Source: Zingiber officinale (Eukaryota > Streptophyta > Magnoliopsida > Zingiberales > Zingiberaceae). Taken from it: 64,000 bases of DNA. The notes below the pieces were generated by a model, which searched no databases, was not told the origin of the DNA, and was given only the letters and a program-made list of their open reading frames with translations. Shown here piece after piece: positions 34,418 to 43,102 of this stretch. The DNA is taken from positions 83,757,418-83,821,417 of the forward strand of contig NC_055987.1 of assembly GCF_018446385.1 (NCBI RefSeq), given 5' to 3'. A program made the translations under genes and the position numbers. Position 1 is the stretch's first letter. Every line of letters begins with the position of its first letter.

Positions 34418-35070
34418 TATTAGACCCTTGGGCGGCCAGCTAGAGGGGGGTGAATAGCCCTGCAATAAAAAACCAAACCTTCCTCCTCAAACTTTTATAG
34501 CTTAATTAAAATGATCACTTACATAAATAAAAATAAGAGATTAAAAGAAGAGGCACAAGAGATTTACTTGATTACAACCGGGAAGTTTGTTAGTCCAAGA
34601 AAGTTAAAAGTACACTAATCTTTCCTTCAGGTTGAGAAACCTCTTTACAGCAGTTAACACATTCAATTACAGGATAGAACTCAAGAGGATTCAATTACAA
34701 GTGTTGTATTTCATTTCCTAGGTCCATGAGTCTTTTTATAATCCCTAGAAAATCTTATCCTGGGTTGAAAGACACCTCTAACATGCTGGAAGGCACCTCC
34801 AGTGAGGTAAAAAGGGATAAAGTTTTATCCTTTGCCAACGGTAAAATTTGCTCAGTCGAAGGTGCCTTCAAGTGATTGAAGGCGCCTTCCATGAAATGTT
34901 GAAGGCGCCTTCAAGTGCTTGAAGGCGCCTTCCACTAGAAGGTTGCGAGGGCACCTTCAATCTATTGAAGGCACCTCTAGTAGCTACTACCAAGCTCCAA
35001 ACTTCTCCTTTGGCTCTTCCGCTGCTCTGCTCGCTTGGGTGATTTCGGCTAACCAAAATAGGGCTCACCC
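34418..35070 (-). repeat. TRIM-X second LTR, left part
   Basis: It aligns with 32977-33630. It is interrupted after GGGCTCACCC by the CACTA element and continues at 40282. Confidence 0.88.
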
Positions 35071-35098
35071 CACTACAACAAAAACCTTCATAGACATC
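35071..35098 (+). repeat. Left terminal inverted repeat of the Pack-CACTA element
   Basis: It starts CACTACAACAAAAACC and continues TTCATAGACATC. It is the inverse of 40251-40278 with two mismatches. Confidence 0.93.
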
Positions 35099-35400
35099 GG
35101 TTTTCCACCGGTGTCTATTTCATTTTCGACCGATGTCTATGAAGCTGATGTTAAAAGTCTGCCATTTTAGACATCGGGTTAAAACCGATGTAGTATCACT
35201 TAACGACACCGGTCTTCGAATCGGTTATTAACCGGTGTAGTATCACTTAACGACACTGTTTCATCAACGGTGTAAAACTGATGTAATATTGTATGTTAAT
35301 AACACCAGTTTTGGCAGCGGTAAATGACCGATGTAATATTAGTTAATAACACCGGTTTTACAGCGGTGAAAAACCGATGTAATATGTATATTTTTTAACA
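35099..35400 (+). repeat. Left subterminal repeats of the Pack-CACTA element
   Basis: About five related units of roughly 50 bp share ACCGATGTAGTATCACTTAA or ACCGATGTAATATTAGTTAA with AACACCGGTTTT. CACTA transposases bind such subterminal arrays (family knowledge). Confidence 0.85.
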
Positions 35401-36029
35401 GCACAATTTAATTTCCGAAACAATGAAAAACCGACAATAACAAAAAAAAAATACACAAATATTCACAAATTATACAAATATTCTTCATTCAATAATATCC
35501 ATAAAATACACAAATATTCACAAATTATATAAATAATCTTCTTACAAACATTCTTTTTACATCAAAAGCTAGCTAATAGATATCAAAATCAAGGTAGAAC
35601 ATTCTTTTAACACATCAAGGTAGAACCGCACTTCAAATGTAATCTAGCATGCATTCAGCCCACTCGAACCGCACTTCATCAATTTCAACTCTGGAGTACT
35701 TGAGATTTGTAAACTGTAAAAACACATAAATCCACCATATGTCAAATAACTAAAACAAATGTGTACATGTATCAAATAAAATAGAATACTGAGTTTTTAA
35801 AGGCTGCTGTGGAAGATAACGAATATAACATAGAATCTAAAACTTTCATATATGACACTTAGTATATGCTGCTTAGAATATAACATAGATAATTTGCTCC
35901 TTCTAATTCAAGTGTACAGATTGATAAGAACCGACAGCATCATACAACAACTTACTAGGCATGATAATGGTTGAACAAAGAAATATGACTACACAACAAA
36001 TCCAGTGAAGGAAGCATAGAAGAACAAAG
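35401..36029. other. AT-rich interior of the Pack-CACTA element, nothing recognised
   Basis: There is no ORF and no recognisable gene match. A direct repeat of ATACACAAATATTCACAAATTATA occurs near 35450 and 35510. Confidence 0.5.
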
Positions 36030-36067
36030 CTACCTCTGATGAAGAGATATACTATTTATTGTACTAC

Positions 36068-36368
36068 CTCTGATGCCATCTTGGTATCCTGAATATCCTC
36101 CAGGCAGAGATAATCCTCCAGAACTGATGCTTCTTCCCATGTTACCACTGCCAACAATGTTGCCTACAGAGCTTGTAAGTCTTGGCCCTACATTACCTAA
36201 TACCGGAGAAACTCCCAAACCAGGAACAGAACTACGATTCCCAGAAGCTGAACTTGAGGAAATACCAGTTATTGACCCAGTGACTTCATTAATATTACTA
36301 CAACTAAAAGCATGATTTCCAACAACATTAATACCCCCTCTATTTGTGACACCAGAGCCATGAGGCAT
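36068..36368 (-). pseudogene. Captured NOT2/VIP2-like exon C
   Basis: The minus-strand frame reads PHGSGVTNRGGINVVGN, NRSSVPGLGVSPVLGNVGPR and GRSISSGGLSLPG, the Gly/Ser-rich N-terminal region of CCR4-NOT complex subunit 2 (NOT2, called VIP2 in Arabidopsis). The exon is preceded by an AG acceptor (TTCATGTAG) and followed by GTAGTA as a possible donor. Its frame continues that of exon B. The last residues after SLPG do not match what I remember of the family, so the 3' edge may be altered. The conserved NOT2/3/5 C-terminal domain is absent. Confidence 0.8.
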
Positions 36369-36462
36369 CTACATGAAAAAAAATCCAAAATCAATACTAT
36401 AAAACACATTCAAAGGACCATATGATGCAGTGAAGTAATGTGGAAATAAGCTCATGCCAGAC

Positions 36463-36641
36463 CTAAGATAATGCAACCAAAAGATTGTTTGATGAGAACC
36501 GTCCACTAGGAATGCTTCCTCCTGGTTGCTGAACACCACCTGATGGTACAACACCCATTGCGGCCTCTCTGGATGCAAGCGAACCAGGCACATTTGGTAG
36601 GTTGAAGCTTCCATGAATATTATGCAATCCTTGAAGACCAC
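36463..36641 (-). pseudogene. Captured NOT2/VIP2-like exon B with premature stop
   Basis: The frame reads GLQGLHNIHGSFNLPNVPG, VPSGGVQQPGGSIPSGRF and NNLLVALS, matching the second block of plant NOT2/VIP2. It is bounded by an AG acceptor and a GT donor. The final codon before the donor is TAG at 36463-36465, where the family has Gln (CAG). One C-to-T change would therefore truncate any spliced product. Confidence 0.82.
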
Positions 36642-36730
36642 CTATTTTTTTACAAACCGTAATCAAAATTCCACATACAAGAAAAATTTCACATGAATAT
36701 GTTAATAAAGTTTATGTAGGAATGTCTAAC

Positions 36731-36863
36731 CAGAAGGATGGAACCCAGGCACTGCCGCAGACTGGCCAGAAAATAATGTGGTATAGGGTCGGCCTGAGGA
36801 GTCCGCAAGATTAGATGTTGAACCATTAAGAGTTGACTGTACCAAGAGACTCAGTAATTTGAT
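36731..36863 (-). pseudogene. Captured NOT2/VIP2-like exon A
   Basis: After a TTTTGCAG acceptor the frame reads STLNGSTSNLADSSGRPYTT and FSGQSAAVPGFHPSG, the N-terminal block of plant NOT2/VIP2. It ends at a GT donor in the phase that joins exon B. Order and spacing (A at 36.8, B at 36.6, C at 36.2 kb) show capture of genomic DNA with introns, not of a spliced transcript. Confidence 0.82.
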
Positions 36864-37754
36864 CTGCAAAAGCAAGACTAGTAAAAGCACAGGGCATGGG
36901 CTAGGTGCTAACAAACTTGGTATGCTAACCAACAAGAAAGAAACAACCGCGTCAAGTTAGTATTTACATAAACTGTATTGAACATCTGCACCAAACAACG
37001 AAAGCTACTCATCTCTAACAATTGAAACTCAGCTAAGAATAAGGAATTATATTATTAATACCAAGAGTAAAATTACATCAGATACAAATCCCATACATAA
37101 AATAACAGATAGGTAATTTGGGATGAATATTGAAGTCTATAACTATTTATTCTACTTCTCTCCATCAAGCTAGAACATAATGGAGCATAGACATTGATGG
37201 TGCTTAGTTTGTCAAGTTGTACTCAATAAAGATTTGAGTAGCACTTTAGATATTAAGTTAGAAAATCATATGAAGTGGCTACACTGGTAGCCGCTAGAAG
37301 AATAAATGATGCTAGTCATACTATAAATACTGAAGACTTGTTTAAAGTACTACTAAAAAATTTCTTAGAAATAAAGATTATAATGCAATGTTTTTATCTT
37401 CAAAGGAGAAACTGTAACCATAAGATGTAAGTGATTGGCTTCAGAGCCCAATTACAACCTAACCAAAAGTGATTCCTTCTTCCTTTTTTTTCCCCATGAA
37501 GAATAAATTAAGCGAGTTAGAAAGACAAGATTTTATCTGGAAACACTCCCAAAGTAAAGCAGGCATGCATTTGTATTAATTTAAGATGACAATCTATGGC
37601 AAGCCCAAAGACAACTAACAAATAAAGGTTTTATCCTATACTCATGCATTATCACACTCCATGAGTCTAACCTCTGGCCTTTATACTCATGAAGCCAACA
37701 TCACTAATGAACAAGGTATCAAATATAAAAATGTCTCTAAAACTTCAAGCATAC
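36864..37754. other. Pack-CACTA interior between NOT2-like and MLO-like pieces
   Basis: About 890 bp of AT-rich sequence, probably NOT2 intron and unknown DNA. No further exon is recognised. Confidence 0.4.
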
Positions 37755-37829
37755 CAAGATAAAACCCTGACGAAGGGTAAGGTAGTCTGCCCGTACGACC
37801 GACTTTCCAAACTGACGAAAGAAATAAGT
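37755..37829 (-). pseudogene. Captured MLO-like exon (75 bp)
   Basis: The frame on the minus strand reads TYFFRQFGKSVVRADYLTLR followed by QGFIL. This resembles the MLO family block FFRQF..SV...DYLTLR.GFI in the cytoplasmic loop of these seven-transmembrane proteins. It is framed by TTATGCAG as acceptor and GTATGC as donor. Only this exon is seen, so it is a fragment with no function of its own. The match is from memory of the family; a search would settle it. Confidence 0.65.
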
Positions 37830-38045
37830 CTGCATAATGTGATGTGACGATATTAATAAAGGAAACAAGTAAGATACATTCCTAGGCTCTGTAAGATCAT
37901 TTAGGCAAAGAGCATTTACACCTATCATCCATAAACTGGAGTTAGGTGTTACCTTTGATAAGGAGTCTTATGTTGCTAGAGATTCTTGTATGCTTTTCCT
38001 AGTGTATTAAAAGTTCATACAAAATTTTGGATTTAAGGAACTTAC

Positions 38046-38129
38046 CACCCAAATGACAAAGCTATTTCTGCTCCAAGAATTTGACGAGTGGAACTTCATA
38101 AAGCTTGACTACCTTCTCATTGTCAATGC
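38046..38129 (-). pseudogene. Exon-like block of unknown origin in the Pack-CACTA element
   Basis: 84 bp lie between a GTTGATGCAG acceptor and a strong GTAAGT donor. One frame reads GIDNEKVVKLYEVPLVKFLE before a stop, and a shifted frame continues LGAEIALSFGW. I do not recognise the gene. The splice-site context suggests a further captured exon. Confidence 0.35.
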
Positions 38130-39090
38130 CTGCATCAACACTCTTATTAAATGTTTCATTTGCTTGACAGAGCACTAGAAGAAAGATACTTTCTTTGAAG
38201 AACAAAATGGCTTAAACTAGAGATGATTAATCACCTTTAATCGCTGATTTAGTTTTCCTATAGGCAAGTAGTAATTAGGCAAGCAACCTACTGAATAAAT
38301 CACATTCATTCTACTTTACTGCAGGGATGAAAAACTCACACTGCCTTATATCCTAATTCAATAATCAAAGTAAAAAACTGCAAGCCATCATAGCAAAAAA
38401 AAATTAACAAGGTTGTGTAATACCACAAACTTGGTGAAGGATCAATACACACAAGAGAAGATATAGAAACAAATTATTCAAACCATACAATTGGAAGAAG
38501 CGATTCTAACTTAAAAAATATGGGCATCAGACAAGTATTTGAGGAACAATAAAAGCAACTAAGCAAGATTCATCAAGAGGCTGAACTAATAATCACACTC
38601 ACCTAAGGTCCTGAACAACTAAACTAAAATATAGAAAGCCAAGTGAATCCTCAGGCAGCAGTCCTTGGCAAAAATTGCCAAAAAAAGTACGAATATTCTC
38701 GGTGCACCTCATCATACTGTCCTAGTTTTTTCCTCTACCTTCATGTAGCTAACTCTTCAGATTAAATAATCTAAAAGAAGATTGAAGGAATAACTATAAA
38801 CTTGATTGTTCTTCAGTCATTTCTTCTTCGTGGGTGGAATTCAGTTCTTAAGAGAGATTTCACTACTATATTATTTATATATGGTAGATCCAACTCAACA
38901 GTCAAAGTTTTCTAGTTCAACATAAATCAAAGAAGATCAGATAGAACAATTTAATTAGATACCGCTAATATGCATTTTGATCAAATGAAATCACTGGCAT
39001 AAATATATAAAATGGCGAGCATGTAAGAAAGCGCAACGATCGATAGTGCTAAAGAGATAAGGAAACAAACGGATTCGTGTGATCAGGATG
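38130..39090. other. Pack-CACTA interior between exon-like block and ERF gene
   Basis: About 960 bp, AT-rich, no gene recognised. On the minus strand this lies downstream of the ERF stop codon, so it may include its 3' UTR. Confidence 0.4.
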
Positions 39091-39729
39091 TCAAAAGCAG
39101 AGAATCGTGGCTTGGATGTCGTCATCGGGGGAAGGGAGAAGGTTAAGATCAAACGGAAGTGTATGCCGGTATGTGGAAGCGATGTCACGCTCGTCGTCAA
39201 CGACGGAGGCCGATGACCCGCAGTCACTGTGGCAGTTTTTGTCGTTGTCTGGAATTCTCTGGGGAAGTGGTTTGGCCTTCTTCTCTAGCTGCGACACACA
39301 TCGGCGGCTCAGCGTCGCGAACGCAGGCGCAGGAAGACGTGGCCTACCGAAGTACTCCACGGTGCTGCTGTGGCTGCTCGATGTCGGCCGTTGCAGAGAG
39401 GACGGCGGGGGGTCATGGTGGTCGTCGCAGAAGGGAAACCGGGCGGAGGGAGGGCAGCATAATGCAGGAGTAGGGGTGGGAGACGCAGCAGCGGCGGCGG
39501 CGAGGGGAAAGTTGGTCTTGGCCTTGGAACCACGGAACGCGCGAGCGGCGGAGTCGTAGGCCAGGGCGGCAGCCTCGGCCGAGTCGAAGGTTCCGAGCCA
39601 CACCCTGACCTTCTTCCAGGGGTCCCTGATCTCGGTCGCGAACCGCCCCCACGGCCGCTTGCGCACGCCGCGGAACCGCGTCTCCGCTACTGCCGTCGCC
39701 GGCTCCACCAGAACTCGGCCTTTCTTCAT
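39091..39729 (-). CDS. AP2/ERF transcription factor, class II repressor type with EAR motif (212 aa)
   Basis: This encodes a nuclear DNA-binding protein expected to bind GCC-box promoters. The chosen start (Met-Lys-Lys-Gly) places the AP2 domain at residues 18-75: [20 protein letters not shown], then [20 protein letters not shown] and [14 protein letters not shown]. The [10 protein letters not shown] and WLGTF residues mark the ERF subfamily. Ala, Pro and Ser-rich segments follow, and FDLNLLP near residues 193-199 is a DLNxxP EAR repression motif, as in ERF3/ERF4-like proteins. The frame is also open to an upstream ATG at 39798, but that 23-residue extension is not family-like. There is no intron, as usual for this class. 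It is GC-rich against AT-rich surroundings and lies entirely inside the Pack-CACTA element. Whether it is expressed is unknown. Confidence 0.9.
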   Translation of the reverse strand: MKKGRVLVEPATAVAETRFRGVRKRPWGRFATEIRDPWKKVRVWLGTFDSAEAAALAYDSAARAFRGSKAKTNFPLAAAAAASPTPTPALCCPPSARFPFCDDHHDPPPSSLQRPTSSSHSSTVEYFGRPRLPAPAFATLSRRCVSQLEKKAKPLPQRIPDNDKNCHSDCGSSASVVDDERDIASTYRHTLPFDLNLLPSPDDDIQATILCF

Positions 39730-39861
39730 CTGGCCAACAGATCGACGGAATGAAAAGGAACAAAAGAAGGGGGAAGAGGGAGCGAGAGATGGGATCAAAG
39801 GAAGAGGAGTGTTGATTTCGCCATGTCGAATTATTCAAAATTGGGGAGATAAATTAGCTGG
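39730..39861 (-). promoter_or_regulatory. Upstream region of the ERF gene inside the Pack-CACTA element
   Basis: Only 550 bp separate the ERF start from the transposon end, and part of this resembles another gene's 5' end (39862-39937). No clear TATA box was found here. Any promoter would have to be short, captured, or provided by the transposon end or the surrounding LTR. Confidence 0.3.
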
Positions 39862-39937
39862 TTACTTCATCCACACGAACCAGTAGACCGCGACAGCGCC
39901 GACGACGGCCGCCGTCCACATCGCCGTCGAGATCCAT
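39862..39937 (-). pseudogene. Possible captured 5' fragment of a C-24 sterol methyltransferase (SMT2-like) gene
   Basis: The minus-strand ATG at 39921 gives MWTAAVVGAVAVYWFVWMK then a stop. The hydrophobic AVYWFVW run resembles the membrane-anchor N-terminus of plant SMT2 proteins as I remember them. An ATG at 39937 is in another frame. CCCTAATCC-rich sequence to its right looks like a plant 5' UTR. It is too short for certainty. Confidence 0.3.
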
Positions 39938-40059
39938 TACACGTCTTTCAAATGGTAACTCCTAAAAGGAGGATGTCGGAGGATTAGGGTTTCGATTTAC
40001 GGTGGGCGAGGAGAAACCCAAAAGAAAGGGCGCTAAGAAAGTCCGCTAGAATTTTGGTT

Positions 40060-40250
40060 CATAGACACCGGTTTTAAAAACTGCGGTTAAAATTGGTGTC
40101 TATTAATGAAAAAAAGGTGCTCATAGACATCGGCTAAAAAAATCGATGTCTATGAGCGAAAATCTGCGCTCATAGACACCGGTATTTGAAAAAACCGGTG
40201 TAAAATACTCAAAGACATCGGTTTTTGCTTAAAACTGTTGTTGTTCCACT
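40060..40250 (-). repeat. Right subterminal repeats of the Pack-CACTA element
   Basis: Several copies of CATAGACACCGGT and CATAGACATCGG occur in both orientations, separated by A-rich spacers. They mirror the left end. Confidence 0.85.
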
Positions 40251-40278
40251 GATGTCTATGAGGGTTTTTCTTGTAGTG
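40251..40278 (-). repeat. Right terminal inverted repeat of the Pack-CACTA element
   Basis: On the minus strand it starts CACTACAAGAAAAACC. TSD CCC follows at 40279-40281. Confidence 0.93.
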
Positions 40279-40281
40279 CCC

Positions 40282-40567
40282 GAACCTATTTTCCAGCCTT
40301 CTCCTTGAGAATCTTCCTCTCAGCTTCTCATCCCTCTGATCGCCGCGTGCATCTTTCTCGTCTGCTGGTGTACTTTTCTGCAGCACCTCGTCCCGCAGAC
40401 GCACAGAGCCCATAGGCTCTCTCCCATGCCATCTTTCTTACTAGCTGCATCTCTCACTCGACTTCCTGTGCTTCTAAGCTCCTTCACACTTAGATACAGA
40501 GATTAAATACTAAGAGGATCTAACCTGACTTGGTTGATCACATCAAAACTACCACGGGATACCAACA
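40282..40567 (-). repeat. TRIM-X second LTR, right part
   Basis: It continues the LTR cut at 35070 (GAACCTATTTTCCAGCC versus GAACCCATTTTCTGGCC at 33637) and ends GGGATACCAACA. Confidence 0.88.
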
Positions 40568-40894
40568 CACGATACTCAGAAAATGCTGCTCTAATGACCG
40601 AAGCCTCTATTCTTTAAATCTAGATCATCGGTAGATTTAAATTATTTTAGTTCTTCAAAAGTTATAAATCTCTACTTGTACTATTTCAAATTGATAGTGA
40701 TTACTTATCAAAAGTACTCAATGAGAATGTGCCTTGGAGTAAGAGCTGTCACAGGCTCTGAACCAAGTAAATCTTGGCCTTATTAGCATTGCATTTTCTT
40801 TTCTTTATTCCGCTGGTACTTCTCTCTCAAAAGTTTTTAAATGAACATGAAAGCCATGAGCGTTATTCACCCCCTCTAGCATAATGATCCTACA
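40568..40894 (+). repeat. Copia-3 5' LTR, second part
   Basis: It aligns with the end of the 3' LTR at 52312-52431 (CTCAGAAAATGCTGCTC, TTTAGTTCTTCAAAAGTTAT) and ends with CCTACA before the primer site. Confidence 0.85.
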
Positions 40895-40895
40895 A

Positions 40896-40907
40896 TTAGT
40901 ATCAGAG
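40896..40907 (+). other. Primer-binding site of Copia-3 (tRNA-iMet type, one change)
   Basis: TTAGTATCAGAG next to the LTR end is the initiator-tRNA site TTGGTATCAGAG with G to A. Confidence 0.75.
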
Positions 40908-41177
40908 TGGGGTGGCCACTTCGAATCTGTGAAACCACCGTTCAAATAATTTTTTCGTGGTATTATTTTTAAATATTTTTGGAGTCAATCGAAATTGGTA
41001 CAATTACCCCTTCCGATCATTTTTTTTTTTTTACAATTGAGTTTTTTTGTTTCTTGAAGTTAATGTAACACCACTAGAGTTCTTTAGTTTTTCATAAGCT
41101 CATTATATCGTACTGTTAATCCAAGACTAAGTCTTGGGACAAGTCTCCTTATTTTATTGTGTGCAAGAGTCTTTTAA

Positions 41178-42290
41178 ATGGCATACGAAGAAGGCTACAG
41201 CACCGCACACTCACCACTATTCTCCAACGAAGATTTCAACTACTAGAAGAGTCAAATAGAGTACCACCTCAAAACACAAGTCGAAATGTGGATCATCAAC
41301 CAAACCAACTTCTCACTTCCACTCGACGACACTGAAAAACTAGTATCATGCGAAAATTAGACCAAAGTACAATGAAGATGATTGAAGTTGATGCAAAGGC
41401 AACACCGACCCTATAATGTGGTTTAACCAAAGAAGAGTTGAACTGGGTCAGCCCCTTCAACACTGACAAGGAGTTATGGGAAAAGCTAATTGAGCTACAC
41501 GAGGGCACTTCTAACACAAAGGTAAGCAAAAGAGATATAATTTTAAACAAACTATACAACATTAAAATGTAGGATGGTGAGTTGACAAGTCAACTACACG
41601 CACGCATCTAAGACCTTCTCAATGGTCTCCACGCAATTGGTCAGAAGGTAGAAAATCATGATGTTATAAGGTATACCCTTAATTCTTTTCCAGGAACACT
41701 TTGTGGGAATCCATGATGGATGTTTACAAATTCTCTAAGGATCTCTTTTTAATTAGATCAGATGAATTATTTTCTAAATTTGAACTTCACGAACAGACTA
41801 ATACACTTTCGGTCGAGAAAGGTATTACGTTGATTGCAAGTATAAGCAAGATAAAGGAGTCTAAAAACAAGCGTCGGACCAAACTCGAGTCTGAAGACAA
41901 ATCAGACTCAGAAATGACGACAAGATCACCACCGAGCTCGTCAACCTAGTACGAAAATTGTACAAGAAAAATGACTTCACAAAATGCAAGATTAAGAAGG
42001 TGATCCAATCAAAGATGACGCAACCAAGTCTAAATACAAAGGACAAGTCTAAAGTCACTTGCTACAGCTACAACAAGAAGGGGCATATCAAGGCAAGCTA
42101 TCCAAACCAGAAGGAAATAAAGAAGCAATGAAAGAAGAAGGAGCTACAAGCAACATGGGATGAATCATCATCAGAAGACTTCGACGAAGATCTTGAACAG
42201 ACAAGCTTCCTCTTGCTTTCATCCTAAGAACAAGTCGATGAGTCCGAAATTGAGAGTGAATCGGAAGCTAAGTCTGAGCGAAGCCATGGA
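41178..42290 (+). pseudogene. Copia-3 gag remnant
   Basis: ATG at 41178 opens MAYEEGYSTAHSPLFSNEDF and meets a TAG at 41244 where the family has Trp (NYW). Later pieces are in mixed frames. A zinc-knuckle relic near 42055 (CYSYNKKGHIKASYP) has lost two of the Cys positions of the usual C-x2-C-x4-H-x4-C. An acidic Ser/Glu-rich C-terminus (DESEIESESEAKSE) follows. Non-functional. Confidence 0.75.
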
Positions 42291-43102
42291 TAGATCTTAT
42301 CGATAGATCCCTAATTAAGTTAGACTTGATCAAATCCACTACCTTGATAGATCTTATCGAGACTATAATCCAGGGGAGCCAATAGAAACACCTTCTTCAT
42401 TATTAGATAAACTTGGTTGATGTTTGCTTTACCGCTTTCCTTATACATGCTTAGCTTAGAATAGATAAGGACTTATGCTTGATTGACATTTGTTTAGTTA
42501 GATCAAGGATTCTTAGAAAGAAAATTAAATATTTAAATTTTTTAAAAGACATTATCTAGAAGTAGTTGTTGCTCCAATATTCAAGAAAGATTAGTGCCTT
42601 GCCACAGCCTGGAAGGCAATTATTGAAATGAATGTTTAATTGACTAACTGTTAAACCTTAGTCTAACCCAAATGTAAATCAATCCTTAGATTTTAATCTA
42701 AATTGAAGATAAAATTAACCATCTCACAAAACTTATAAGGTTTCCTGATTGACAATTTAGAAAAGGGTGAGATGAACTTAGGTTTAAAATAAAAATTAGC
42801 TAATTAAACTTAAACTAATTAAACCTAATCTGATTAAACTTAAATTAATTAAACCTCATTCAATTAATCTAATTAAACTTAAATTAATTAAAATTAGTTC
42901 AATTAATCTAATTAAACTTAAATCAATTAAACCTAATGAAAATTAACTAAAGTTAAACTCAATCAACAATCTCACAAACACCTATAAGTATAACATGATT
43001 AACAACCTACGTTAGGTGAGATAGAAAATAAGGGGTTGAATTCAATCAATCAATCTTATAATCTATTAAAATTGGATACAAATCAAATACTTTATATGTA
43101 GA
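42291..43102 (+). other. Copia-3 gag-protease spacer with a Copia-1-LTR-like patch and AT-rich repeats
   Basis: At about 42510-42650 the sequence resembles part of the Copia-1 LTR (13845-13980): TATCTAG.AAGTAGTTGTTGCTCC, TTAGTGCCTTGCCA, CCTGGAAG. At 42790-42965 an imperfect tandem of AATTAAACTTAAATTAATT units occurs. No protein motif is seen. Confidence 0.55.

Larger units (their letters stand above)
35071..40278. mobile_element. Pack-CACTA transposon carrying several host gene pieces and an intact ERF gene
   Basis: Terminal inverted repeats start CACTACAA at both ends; 26 of the first 28 bases match. CCC is duplicated at 35068-35070 and 40279-40281, the 3-bp target duplication of CACTA elements. 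Subterminal repeats built on CATAGACATCGG and ACACCGGTTTT in both orientations fill the first 330 and last 220 bp. The uninterrupted sister LTR (33627-33642) shows the original site. Inside are NOT2-like exons, an MLO-like exon, an unassigned exon-like block, an ERF coding sequence and a possible SMT2-like start, but no transposase. All recognised gene pieces read on the minus strand. It would need a transposase from elsewhere. Confidence 0.93.
32977..40567 (-). mobile_element. TRIM-X: short non-autonomous LTR element in reverse orientation
   Basis: LTRs of 938 bp (32977-33914) and 939 bp (34418-35070 plus 40282-40567 once the CACTA insertion is removed) flank only 503 bp of interior. On the minus strand, a primer-binding-like TTTGTATCAGATCC follows the right LTR and a purine tract AAAAAGGGGGAGAT precedes the left one. 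There is no coding capacity. The host LTR of Copia-3 resumes directly on the far side. The flanks (CATGT / CACGA) are only an imperfect duplication. The LTRs have diverged noticeably, so the insertion is old. Confidence 0.85.

Noticed and set aside
39107..39559. Plus-strand ORFs of 150 and 104 codons
   Set aside because: They are antisense shadows of the ERF coding sequence, which has clear AP2 and EAR motifs on the minus strand.
32977..40567. Perfect 5-bp target duplication for TRIM-X
   Set aside because: The flanks CATGT and CACGA agree at only three of five positions. The borders rest on LTR alignment and on continuity of the Copia-3 LTR instead.
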